Translations under genes and position numbers: made by a program | Shown: positions 1 through 5,138 of the stretch, one piece after another | Layout of the letters: each line of letters begins with the position of its first letter | How positions within the stretch are numbered: position 1 is the stretch's first letter | Origin: CAYVOX01 sp964453035 | GTDB lineage: Bacteria > Chloroflexota > Anaerolineae > Anaerolineales > Anaerolineaceae | DNA: 5,138 nt | Assembly (NCBI GenBank): GCA_964453035.1 | Contig: CAYVOX010000184.1 | Span: forward strand, 1 to 5,138 | Reading direction: 5' to 3' | The notes under the pieces: generated by a model | What the model was told of the DNA's origin: nothing | Seen by the model: only the letters and a program-made list of their open reading frames with translations | Databases searched by the model: none

Positions 1-1
1 G

Positions 2-1360
2 CTTGCCTATACCCCTCTGCATCTGCTCCTCCTCGAACCTGAACCGGGTTTTCCGGATGTTCTCGTCATGACCAGCGGCAATCGGAGCGATGAGCCCATT
101 GCCTATACCGATGTTGACGCCCTTGACCGCCTTTCTGGCATCGCCGATGCTTTTCTAACCCATAATCGTGACATCCACATGCGCGTGGATGATTCCGTAG
201 CCCGCGTGATCGACCAAAAGCCCTATCTTATTCGCCGCTCCCGGGGTTACGCGCCTGATGCCCTGCAGGTCAAGCAAAACCTTCCCGCGCTTCTGGCAAC
301 CGGCGCGGAGCTCAAGAACACCTTCTGCCTCACTCGCGACCACTACATCTTCCTCAGCCACCACATTGGCGATATGGAAAACCTGGAGACTGCCCAATCC
401 TTTGAGGAAGGCATAAGCCACTTTGAGCGCCTTTTCCGAGTTCAGCCACGGGCAATCGCCTGCGACCTGCACCCCGATTACCTCGCCACGCGCTATGCCC
501 GCCAGCGCGCTGAGGAAGCTAACCTTCCATTTCTCCAGGTGCAGCACCACCACGCTCACCTGGCAGCCTGCCTGGCTGATAACGGCTGGGATTCTCCGGA
601 TCCCGTGATAGGCCTGATTTACGACGGCACCGGCTACGGCACGGATGGCGCCATCTGGGGCGGAGAGGTGCTGCTGGGCGGATACAGCGGATTCCAGCGC
701 CTCTTTCACCTTGCGGAAGTACCCCTCTCCGGCGGTGATGCCAGCGTGAGAAAAGTCTCCCGCATGGCGCTGGCTCACCTCTGGCAGGCAGGTCTCCCCT
801 GGACTGCTGACCTCCCTCCTATGCACAATTTATCCCCCCGGGAACAATCCATCCTCAAATCCCAACTCGAGCGGCGCATCAACGCCCCCCTCACCACAAG
901 CATGGGCCGCCTTTTTGATGCCGCCGCTGCTCTCATCGGCGTGCGGCAATTCGCCACCTACGAAGGCCAGGCAGCCATTGAGCTCGAAGCCCTGGCTGAT
1001 CCTTCCGAAACCGGTTCCTATCCTTTCGAAATCTCCGGGAAAACCTTCAACCCCGCGCCAGTCTGGCAGGCGCTGCTGAAGGATATGCACTCCGGTCTAT
1101 CCATTCCCCGCTTAGCCGCTCGTTTTCACAACAGCGTCGTAGAAGTGAACCTTGCCCTCTGCGAGCGCGTTCGCGGCATTTCAGGCCTCAACACAGTTGT
1201 TCTTAGCGGCGGGGTATGGCAAAATCGCATCCTGCTGGAAAAATCATTTCATTTATTAACCCGCAGCGGTTTTACGGTGCTTCGCCATCACCAGATTCCC
1301 ACCAATGACGGCGGTATTGCCGTCGGCCAGGCTGTGGTTGCTGCATCGGCATTACAATAG
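2..1360 (+). CDS. hypF: HypF carbamoyltransferase, 3' part (5' end outside window)
   Basis: HypF uses carbamoyl phosphate and ATP to make carbamoyl-adenylate and transfers the carbamoyl group to the C-terminal Cys of HypE, the first step of cyanide-ligand synthesis for [NiFe]-hydrogenases; it is cytoplasmic. The frame is open from base 2, giving 452 residues of a protein usually near 750. The ATG at 68 is internal: the codons before it encode LAYTPLH, typical of the family. Visible residues 1-90 are the end of the YrdC-like domain (TSGN at 24-27, DDSV at 63-66, RRSRGYAP at 78-85). The rest is the Kae1-like domain, with ELKNTFCL at 103-110, the metal-binding HHHAH at 182-186 (H182 and H186 in HxxxH spacing), DGTGYG at 208-213, SMGRLFDAAAAL at 300-311, SGGVWQNR at 402-409 and TNDGG at 434-438. 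The acylphosphatase and zinc-finger domains lie upstream of the window. No frameshift or lost key residue is seen. It is first in the visible hyp operon, 16 bases before hypC. Confidence 0.97.
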   Translation, partial: LAYTPLHLLLLEPEPGFPDVLVMTSGNRSDEPIAYTDVDALDRLSGIADAFLTHNRDIHMRVDDSVARVIDQKPYLIRRSRGYAPDALQVKQNLPALLATGAELKNTFCLTRDHYIFLSHHIGDMENLETAQSFEEGISHFERLFRVQPRAIACDLHPDYLATRYARQRAEEANLPFLQVQHHHAHLAACLADNGWDSPDPVIGLIYDGTGYGTDGAIWGGEVLLGGYSGFQRLFHLAEVPLSGGDASVRKVSRMALAHLWQAGLPWTADLPPMHNLSPREQSILKSQLERRINAPLTTSMGRLFDAAAALIGVRQFATYEGQAAIELEALADPSETGSYPFEISGKTFNPAPVWQALLKDMHSGLSIPRLAARFHNSVVEVNLALCERVRGISGLNTVVLSGGVWQNRILLEKSFHLLTRSGFTVLRHHQIPTNDGGIAVGQAVVAASALQ

Positions 1361-1365
1361 TCATC

Positions 1366-1371
1366 AGGAGG
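1366..1371 (+). promoter_or_regulatory. Ribosome binding site of hypC
   Basis: A perfect Shine-Dalgarno core, AGGAGG, ends 5 bases before the ATG at 1377. It settles the hypC start: the same frame is open further upstream to an ATG at 1305, but that one lies inside hypF and would put a non-family extension before MCLAVPGK. It is the strongest ribosome binding site in the window. Confidence 0.9.
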
Positions 1372-1376
1372 TTAAT

Positions 1377-1649
1377 ATGTGTCTGGCTGTCCCGGGTAAA
1401 ATCATAGAAATCTATACTCTTGGTGCAATGCGCATGGCAAAAGTGGACTTTGGCGGCGTGTTGCGTGAAGCCTGCATCGAAGCCGTTCCAGATGCGCAGG
1501 TGGGCGACTACACCATCATCCACGCCGGCTTTGCGTTGAACCTGCTTTCAGAAGAGGAAGCCAGGGTCACGCTTGAAGCCCTTGATGAGCTGGCCTCCAT
1601 GGTCGAAGAGATGGATAACAACGAAGATTCAGAGCGGGCGAGTGGCTGA
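1377..1649 (+). CDS. hypC: HypC hydrogenase maturation chaperone
   Basis: HypC is a small OB-fold chaperone of the HypC/HupF/HybG family. It pairs with HypD to hold the iron while CN and CO ligands are added, then carries the Fe unit to the hydrogenase large-subunit precursor. The 90-residue product begins with the invariant MCLAVPGK; Cys2, exposed after Met removal, is the essential functional residue. VDFGG at 23-27, VGDYTIIHAGFAL at 42-54 (with the conserved His49) and the SEEEA helix start at 58-62 all match the family. Residues 75-90 form a hydrophilic, acidic tail (EEMDNNEDSE) of the variable kind seen in many HypC proteins; total length is normal. The start at 1377 is fixed by the N-terminal motif and the AGGAGG site. 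The stop codon shares its last base with the hypD start (TGATG), which implies translational coupling. Confidence 0.97.
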   Translation: MCLAVPGKIIEIYTLGAMRMAKVDFGGVLREACIEAVPDAQVGDYTIIHAGFALNLLSEEEARVTLEALDELASMVEEMDNNEDSERASG

Positions 1650-2740
1650 TGCGCTATCTGGATGAGTTTCGAGACCCCCGGCTGGCAAACGCCTTAATCG
1701 AAGAGATTAAGCGAACCATAACCCGTCCCTGGGTGATAATGGAGATTTGTGGCGGGCAGACCCACGCCATCCTCCAATACGGCCTGGACCAGCTCCTCCC
1801 CTCTGAACTTGAACTGGTACACGGGCCGGGCTGCCCGGTGTGCGTCACCCCGCTGGAGTTGATTGACAAAGCCCTCGCCATCGCCTCCCAGCCTGGTGTA
1901 ATTTTTGCATCCTACGGTGATATGCTGCGCGTCCCTGGCTCCCACCGCGATTTGTTCTCTATCCGTGCGCAGGGAGGAAAGGTCAAGGTGGTCTATTCAC
2001 CGCTCGATGCCGTCCGCATTGCCCGAGAAAACCCCGATAAGCAGGTTGTCTTTTTTGCCATTGGCTTTGAAACAACAGCCCCTCCCAATGTTGCCAGCGT
2101 CCTGCAGGCTCAAGCGCTGGGGGTTAAGAATTACTCCATTCTCGTCTCGCACGTGCGCGTTCCTCCCGCCATGCACGCCATTCTCGGATCGCCGCTCAAT
2201 CGGGTGCAGGGTTTCCTCGCCGCCGGGCACGTCTGCTCCGTGATGGGTTACTGGGAATACCCGCCAATTGCCAAACAGTACCGCGTCCCCATCGTTGTCA
2301 CTGGCTTCGAACCTGTGGATATCCTGCAGGGCATTTCCAGGACCGTCGCACTGCTGGAAGCCAATCAGGTGGAAGTTGAAAACGCTTATCCGCGCGCTGT
2401 CACCTTCGAAGGCAACCGCATTGCCCAGGGCATGATTGAAAAAGTCCTAACACCCTGCGACCGTATGTGGCGAGGCATTGGCCTCATACCGCAAAGCGGC
2501 TGGGAATTGCGTCCCGAATTTACCGATTTCGACGCCGAAAAGCGCTTCGACGTCGGCGACATCCAGACGCGTGAATCCGAACACTGCATCGCCGGGCAGA
2601 TTCTGCAGGGCCTCAAAAAACCAGCCAATTGCCCCGTTTTTGGCACCCTGTGCACCCCAACCTCGCCGCTCGGAGCCCCCATGGTTTCCTCAGAGGGCGC
2701 CTGTAACGCCTATTACCGTTTTGGGAGGGCCAATGACTGA
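1649..2740 (+). CDS. hypD: HypD Fe-S scaffold for Fe(CN)2CO assembly
   Basis: HypD is a [4Fe-4S] protein that, with HypC, is the scaffold on which the Fe(CN)2CO group is assembled; it accepts cyanide from HypE-thiocyanate. The 363-residue length is normal. Signature blocks in order are MEICGGQTHAI at 31-41 (Cys34), HGPGCPVCVTP at 58-68 (redox pair Cys62/Cys65), YGDMLRVPGS at 89-98, FFAIGFETTAPP at 135-146, GHVC at 193-196, VVTGFEPVDILQG at 216-228, WRGIGLIP at 274-281 and the C-terminal Cys-rich Fe-S region with Cys313, Cys328, Cys335, Cys352 and MVSSEGAC at 345-352. The Cys34-to-Cys62 spacing equals that of E. coli Cys41-Cys69 (from memory). The C-terminal block reads CIAGQIL where E. coli has RCGEVL, so one Cys is shifted by two positions; I believe this is a common subgroup variant. 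The start overlaps the hypC stop by one base, with no clear Shine-Dalgarno of its own, as expected for coupled re-initiation. Confidence 0.97.
   Translation: MRYLDEFRDPRLANALIEEIKRTITRPWVIMEICGGQTHAILQYGLDQLLPSELELVHGPGCPVCVTPLELIDKALAIASQPGVIFASYGDMLRVPGSHRDLFSIRAQGGKVKVVYSPLDAVRIARENPDKQVVFFAIGFETTAPPNVASVLQAQALGVKNYSILVSHVRVPPAMHAILGSPLNRVQGFLAAGHVCSVMGYWEYPPIAKQYRVPIVVTGFEPVDILQGISRTVALLEANQVEVENAYPRAVTFEGNRIAQGMIEKVLTPCDRMWRGIGLIPQSGWELRPEFTDFDAEKRFDVGDIQTRESEHCIAGQILQGLKKPANCPVFGTLCTPTSPLGAPMVSSEGACNAYYRFGRAND
2723..2729 (+). promoter_or_regulatory. Ribosome binding site of hypE, inside the hypD end
   Basis: GGGAGGG lies within the last codons of hypD; its GGAGG core (2724-2728) ends 4 bases before the ATG at 2733. 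It decides the hypE start. The hypE frame is open upstream to 2478, but that stretch is fully inside hypD and unlike HypE. An alternative in-frame ATG at 2754 lacks a comparable site. Confidence 0.8.
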
Positions 2741-3809
2741 ACCGCTGCCACCCATGCAAGGACCTATTTGCCCCGTCCCGCTGCGCCATGAGGAACAAAT
2801 CGTTATCGGTCACGGTTCTGGTGGACGCATGACCCACGACCTGGTGACCCGCTTTTTTGCCTCCGCCTTTAGTAACCCGGCTCTCGCTGCCAGCAACGAC
2901 AGCGCCGCCCTCGTGCTGCCGCCCGGCGCCAACCTTTCTGGCCGCCTGGCTGTCTCCACTGATTCGCATATCGTCACACCGCTCTTCTTCCCCGGTGGCG
3001 ATATTGGTCGCCTGGCCGTCAGCGGAACCGTCAACGATATCTGCATGAGTGGTGCAATACCGCTCTACCTCACCGCGGGCTTCATCCTTGAAGAGGGTTT
3101 TCCAATCGAGGAATTGCAGCGCGTGGTAACCTCCATGCAGGCAGCCGCGACCGAAGCCGGCGTTATTGTAGTTGCCGGTGACACAAAAGTGGTCGAAAAA
3201 AGCAAAGCCGACCGCCTGTTCATCAATACCGCCGGTGTCGGATGGATTCCTGAAGGGCGCATTATCGGCGGTGAGCAGGCCCAGCCGGGGGATGTCGTCC
3301 TCGTCTCAGGCACCCTTGGCGATCACGGCATCGCAGTTCTGGCCGCCCGAGGCGAACTGGGTCTTGAAATGGATGTCAAATCCGATGTGGCCCCCCTCAA
3401 CCACCTGATTGCTCAGGTGCTCGCGGCTGCCCCGCATACCCACGTCCTGCGCGACCCAACTCGCGGAGGCTTAGCCACTACCCTCAAGGAAATTGCTCTC
3501 CAATCTCAGGTCAGCATCTGGCTGGATGAAAGTGCCATTCCCACCCTTCCAGCCGTCCGTTCTGCCTGCGAAATGCTTGGTTTTGACCCGCTCTATGTTG
3601 CCAACGAAGGCAAGGTCATCGTCATCGTTCCCCCGCAGGAAGCAGAAGCCGCCCTCGCTGCCATGCTAAACCACCCGCTAGGCTTAAAAGCGGCGCGGAT
3701 TGGTGTTGTCCAGGCCGCCCAGCCCGGCCGTGTGCTGCTGCGCACCCTGATTGGCGGCACGCGCATCCTGGATATGCTCGCCGGTGAAATGCTGCCGCGC
3801 ATATGCTAG
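2733..3809 (+). CDS. hypE: HypE carbamoyl dehydratase
   Basis: HypE is a PurM/AIR-synthase superfamily ATPase. It takes a carbamoyl group from HypF on its C-terminal Cys, dehydrates it with ATP to a protein thiocyanate and gives the cyanide to HypC-HypD. From the ATG at 2733 the product has 358 residues, in the family range or slightly long. The N-terminal AIRS domain has GHGSGGRMTHDL at 26-37, NDSAALVLP at 55-63, STDSHIV at 75-81, GGDIGRLAVSGTVND at 88-102 and GDTKVVEK at 149-156. The C-terminal domain has GDVVLVSGTLGDHGIA at 186-201, DPTRGGLATTLKEI at 241-254 and ANEGK at 290-294. The protein ends exactly in PRIC with Cys358 last, the required carbamoylation and thiocyanate site, so the 3' end is intact and the enzyme is predicted active. 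The start overlaps the hypD end by 8 bases. It is the last gene of the hyp cluster here; a promoter for the next gene begins 6 bases after the stop. Confidence 0.97.
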   Translation: MTEPLPPMQGPICPVPLRHEEQIVIGHGSGGRMTHDLVTRFFASAFSNPALAASNDSAALVLPPGANLSGRLAVSTDSHIVTPLFFPGGDIGRLAVSGTVNDICMSGAIPLYLTAGFILEEGFPIEELQRVVTSMQAAATEAGVIVVAGDTKVVEKSKADRLFINTAGVGWIPEGRIIGGEQAQPGDVVLVSGTLGDHGIAVLAARGELGLEMDVKSDVAPLNHLIAQVLAAAPHTHVLRDPTRGGLATTLKEIALQSQVSIWLDESAIPTLPAVRSACEMLGFDPLYVANEGKVIVIVPPQEAEAALAAMLNHPLGLKAARIGVVQAAQPGRVLLRTLIGGTRILDMLAGEMLPRIC

Positions 3810-3816
3810 CCGCGCT
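3807..3816 (+). repeat. 10-base direct repeat, copy 1 (TAGCCGCGCT)
   Basis: The first of two perfect copies of TAGCCGCGCT. It begins with the hypE stop codon and its last T is the first base of the -35 box. The second copy starts 38 bases later. Function unknown; a repressor or activator half-site pair is possible, as is chance. Confidence 0.5.
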
Positions 3817-3844
3817 TGACACACGCCCTCCGCCCCTGTATACT
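3816..3844 (+). promoter_or_regulatory. Sigma70-type promoter for methyltransferase-deacetylase unit
   Basis: A perfect -35 box TTGACA (3816-3821) and a -10 box TATACT (3839-3844, 5 of 6 consensus bases) are separated by the optimal 17 bases. The predicted transcript start is near 3850-3852, giving a leader of about 30 bases before the ATG at 3881 that contains a Shine-Dalgarno site. A TG directly precedes the -10 box but is one base off the extended -10 position. It lies in the only real intergenic gap of the window, pointing to the downstream genes, which supports function. It separates the hyp genes from the next unit, although read-through from hypE is possible since no terminator is visible. 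Confidence 0.75.
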
Positions 3845-3854
3845 TAGCCGCGCT
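3845..3854 (+). repeat. 10-base direct repeat, copy 2 (TAGCCGCGCT)
   Basis: The second perfect copy of TAGCCGCGCT. It starts directly after the -10 box and covers the predicted transcription start. With copy 1 it brackets the promoter exactly, a position where a bound protein could block RNA polymerase. No role can be shown from sequence alone. Confidence 0.5.
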
Positions 3855-3871
3855 CCAATTTGACCTTTTTT

Positions 3872-3877
3872 AGAGGA
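3872..3877 (+). promoter_or_regulatory. Ribosome binding site of the methyltransferase gene
   Basis: AGAGGA, 3 bases before the ATG at 3881, is a reasonable though close Shine-Dalgarno site. It favours ATG 3881 over the in-frame TTG at 3860, which would add seven residues and would lie only about 9 bases from the predicted transcript start with no binding site of its own. Confidence 0.65.
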
Positions 3878-3880
3878 ACC

Positions 3881-4681
3881 ATGAAAATTGATTACAAAGA
3901 AACCACCAGCGACCTGCTCACCCGCATTGATATCCACAATAAATTTGGCGGGCGGGATATTGATAAATGGATGCTCGATACTCTCAAACTCCAACCCGGT
4001 TTGAAAATCCTCGATGTCGGCTGCGGCGCTGGTAAACAGTGCCTCTCGTTCTACAATCACCTCAATGGGCAGGCAGATATCACCGGTGGTGATGTCAACG
4101 CCGAGTTACTCACCCAGGCTCACAAGGAAGCCGCAACCCGCAACCTGCCTATCCAGTTCGTCGAACTCAATTTCAATCAGCCTTTCAATTTCGCCGAAAA
4201 CCAGTTCGACCTGCTCTCCTGCTGCTTTGCCATCTATTACGCCGAGGATATCCCCTTCACCATCCGAGAAATGCACCGCGTGCTCAAACCCGGCGGGCGC
4301 CTGTTCACCACCGGTCCCATGCCCACCAATAAGCAGCTTTTCTACGATATCATCCGCGAAGCCACCCAAAAAACCATCCCTCCCATGCCCGGCAGCTCGC
4401 GTTATGGCTCTCAGATCCTGGATGCCGTTAAAGCTACTTTCTCCAAAGTGAGCGTTGAAATCTTCGAAAATCCCCTCACCTTTGAACAGGTGGAGCCTTT
4501 CCTCGCCTACACCCGCGCCTCGCTCTCGGAAGATCGCAAATTATGGACCTCCCTCTTCGAAGGCAAAGCAGGCTTCGAAAAGGTTATGGCTCAAATCGCC
4601 ACCGTTGCCGAGCGGCGTCTGAAACAGGATGGCAAGCTGGTGATGACCAAGGTTGTCGGCGGGATCATTGCCACCAAGTAG
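3881..4681 (+). CDS. Class I SAM-dependent methyltransferase (type 11)
   Basis: A 266-residue soluble protein with a Rossmann-like SAM-binding domain. Visible motifs are motif I LDVGCGAGKQC at 44-54, the acidic residue after strand 2 in ITGGDVN (Asp71), the strand-4 region FDLLSCCFAIYYAED at 109-123 and VLKPGGRLFTTGP at 134-146. These place it with the Methyltransf_11 family (UbiE/type 11-like). The substrate cannot be read from the sequence. The N-terminal segment with TRIDIHNKFGGRDIDKW at 14-30 precedes the SAM domain and may be a subfamily signature; residues 150-266 form a less conserved C-terminal part likely to shape the substrate site. No signal peptide or membrane segment is seen, so it is cytoplasmic. 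It has its own promoter and is followed after 7 bases by a PIG-L-type deacetylase gene. From that pairing I infer, with moderate confidence, methylation of a sugar or surface-glycan precursor rather than a hydrogenase role. Confidence 0.88.
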   Translation: MKIDYKETTSDLLTRIDIHNKFGGRDIDKWMLDTLKLQPGLKILDVGCGAGKQCLSFYNHLNGQADITGGDVNAELLTQAHKEAATRNLPIQFVELNFNQPFNFAENQFDLLSCCFAIYYAEDIPFTIREMHRVLKPGGRLFTTGPMPTNKQLFYDIIREATQKTIPPMPGSSRYGSQILDAVKATFSKVSVEIFENPLTFEQVEPFLAYTRASLSEDRKLWTSLFEGKAGFEKVMAQIATVAERRLKQDGKLVMTKVVGGIIATK

Positions 4682-4688
4682 GCAAACC

Positions 4689-5138
4689 ATGAACCATGAT
4701 ATGACCTTCTATGGGCAAAGCATCCTATTTGTTGGCGCCCACCCCGATGATATCGAGCTCGGCGCCGGTGCCCTTATCGCGCATATCACCCCTATGACTC
4801 AGGTCATTTGCGTCACCCTGTCTGATAATCAAAAGAATCCAGCCCTCACCAACGTCGTTACTGAACACCGCCGCAGCATGGCGGTACTGGGTGTGCCTGA
4901 AGCTAACGTCATTGTCAGTGAGTTTGAAACGCGCCGCTTTCCCCATGCTCGCCAGGAAATTCTCGAATACCTGATTTCCCTCAACCGCGCTTACCACCCG
5001 GATATCGTCTTCACCCACACGCGCCAGGATATCCACCAGGATCACGCCGCCACCACGGACGAGGTATTGCGCGCCTTTCGCGGCACAACCGTCCTGGGTT
5101 TCGATGTGATTCGCAGCAGCTACGGGTTCTTCCCATCT
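4689..5138 (+). CDS. PIG-L/LmbE-family zinc deacetylase, 5' part (cut by window end)
   Basis: The first 150 codons of a PIG-L/LmbE-type N-acetylsugar deacetylase; the frame is still open at the last base. The family removes acetyl groups from GlcNAc-type substrates with a bound zinc ion (GlcNAc-PI de-N-acetylase, MshB, BshB, lincomycin LmbE). The metal-binding motif AHPDDIELGAGA is at 17-28 (His18, Asp20, Asp21) and the second zinc site HQDH at 116-119, within DIHQDHAATTDEVLRAF at 114-130. EHRRSMAVLG at 59-68 is the usual helix after strand 2. Family members are often 220-260 residues, so perhaps half is visible. The start at ATG 4689 has only a weak upstream AGG (4680-4682, overlapping the previous stop), so translation is probably coupled to the methyltransferase gene; ATG 4701 is an alternative start. 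The DIHQDH form resembles deacetylases of polysaccharide clusters rather than the mycothiol enzyme, but the substrate is not determined. Confidence 0.92.
   Translation, partial: MNHDMTFYGQSILFVGAHPDDIELGAGALIAHITPMTQVICVTLSDNQKNPALTNVVTEHRRSMAVLGVPEANVIVSEFETRRFPHARQEILEYLISLNRAYHPDIVFTHTRQDIHQDHAATTDEVLRAFRGTTVLGFDVIRSSYGFFPS

Noticed and set aside
155..826. Long antisense open frame (223 codons) opposite hypF
   Set aside because: It lies fully opposite clearly conserved HypF coding sequence and its translation has no recognisable domain. Long antisense open frames are common opposite GC-rich genes.
1863..1868. TTGACA inside hypD as an internal promoter
   Set aside because: No TATAAT-like box occurs 16-18 bases downstream, and the hexamer is explained by codons of conserved HypD.
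2478..2732. 85-codon upstream extension of the hypE frame
   Set aside because: This stretch encodes the conserved HypD C-terminus in another frame. The extension has no HypE character, and the ATG at 2733 has a good ribosome binding site.
3860..3871. T-run as a rho-independent terminator after hypE
   Set aside because: The six Ts at 3866-3871 have no GC-rich stem-loop directly before them and lie just ahead of a ribosome binding site.
3860..3880. TTG start for the methyltransferase
   Set aside because: It has no Shine-Dalgarno site and would be about 9 bases from the predicted transcript start, whereas ATG 3881 has AGAGGA just upstream.
4725..5045. Antisense open frame opposite the deacetylase gene
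   Set aside because: The + strand encodes clear PIG-L zinc-binding motifs (AHPDD and HQDH) over the same bases; the antisense translation shows no known motif.

Overview
The window holds six genes, all on the + strand and tightly packed. It is an ordinary bacterial protein-coding region, moderately GC-rich by eye. The residue style of HypF, HypD and HypE suggests a Chloroflexota (Anaerolineae-like) bacterium. That placement is an impression from remembered homologues, not a measured one.

Bases 2-3809 carry the 3' part of hypF followed by complete hypC, hypD and hypE, the core maturation genes for the Fe(CN)2CO centre of [NiFe]-hydrogenases. Intergenic spacing is 16 bases (hypF-hypC), a 1-base TGATG stop/start overlap (hypC-hypD) and an 8-base overlap (hypD-hypE), so this looks like one transcript with coupled translation. 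Together the proteins convert carbamoyl phosphate to a cyanide ligand: HypF carbamoylates the C-terminal Cys of HypE, HypE dehydrates it to thiocyanate, and the HypC-HypD complex receives the cyanide on iron and delivers the Fe unit to the hydrogenase large subunit. All diagnostic residues I looked for are present, so the pathway appears functional. hypA, hypB and the hydrogenase structural genes are not in the window.

Bases 3810-3880 form a short gap with a near-consensus sigma70-type promoter (TTGACA, 17 bases, TATACT) starting only 6 bases after the hypE stop. It is bracketed by two perfect 10-base direct repeats, TAGCCGCGCT. I see no hairpin terminator.

Bases 3881-5138 carry a class I SAM-dependent methyltransferase and, 7 bases later, the first 150 codons of a PIG-L/LmbE-type zinc deacetylase that runs off the window. 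The pair resembles glycan-modification genes and is probably a transcription unit unrelated to hydrogenase maturation. I found no RNA gene, mobile element, CRISPR array or clearly novel system. The promoter with flanking repeats and the methyltransferase/deacetylase pair deserve the most attention.
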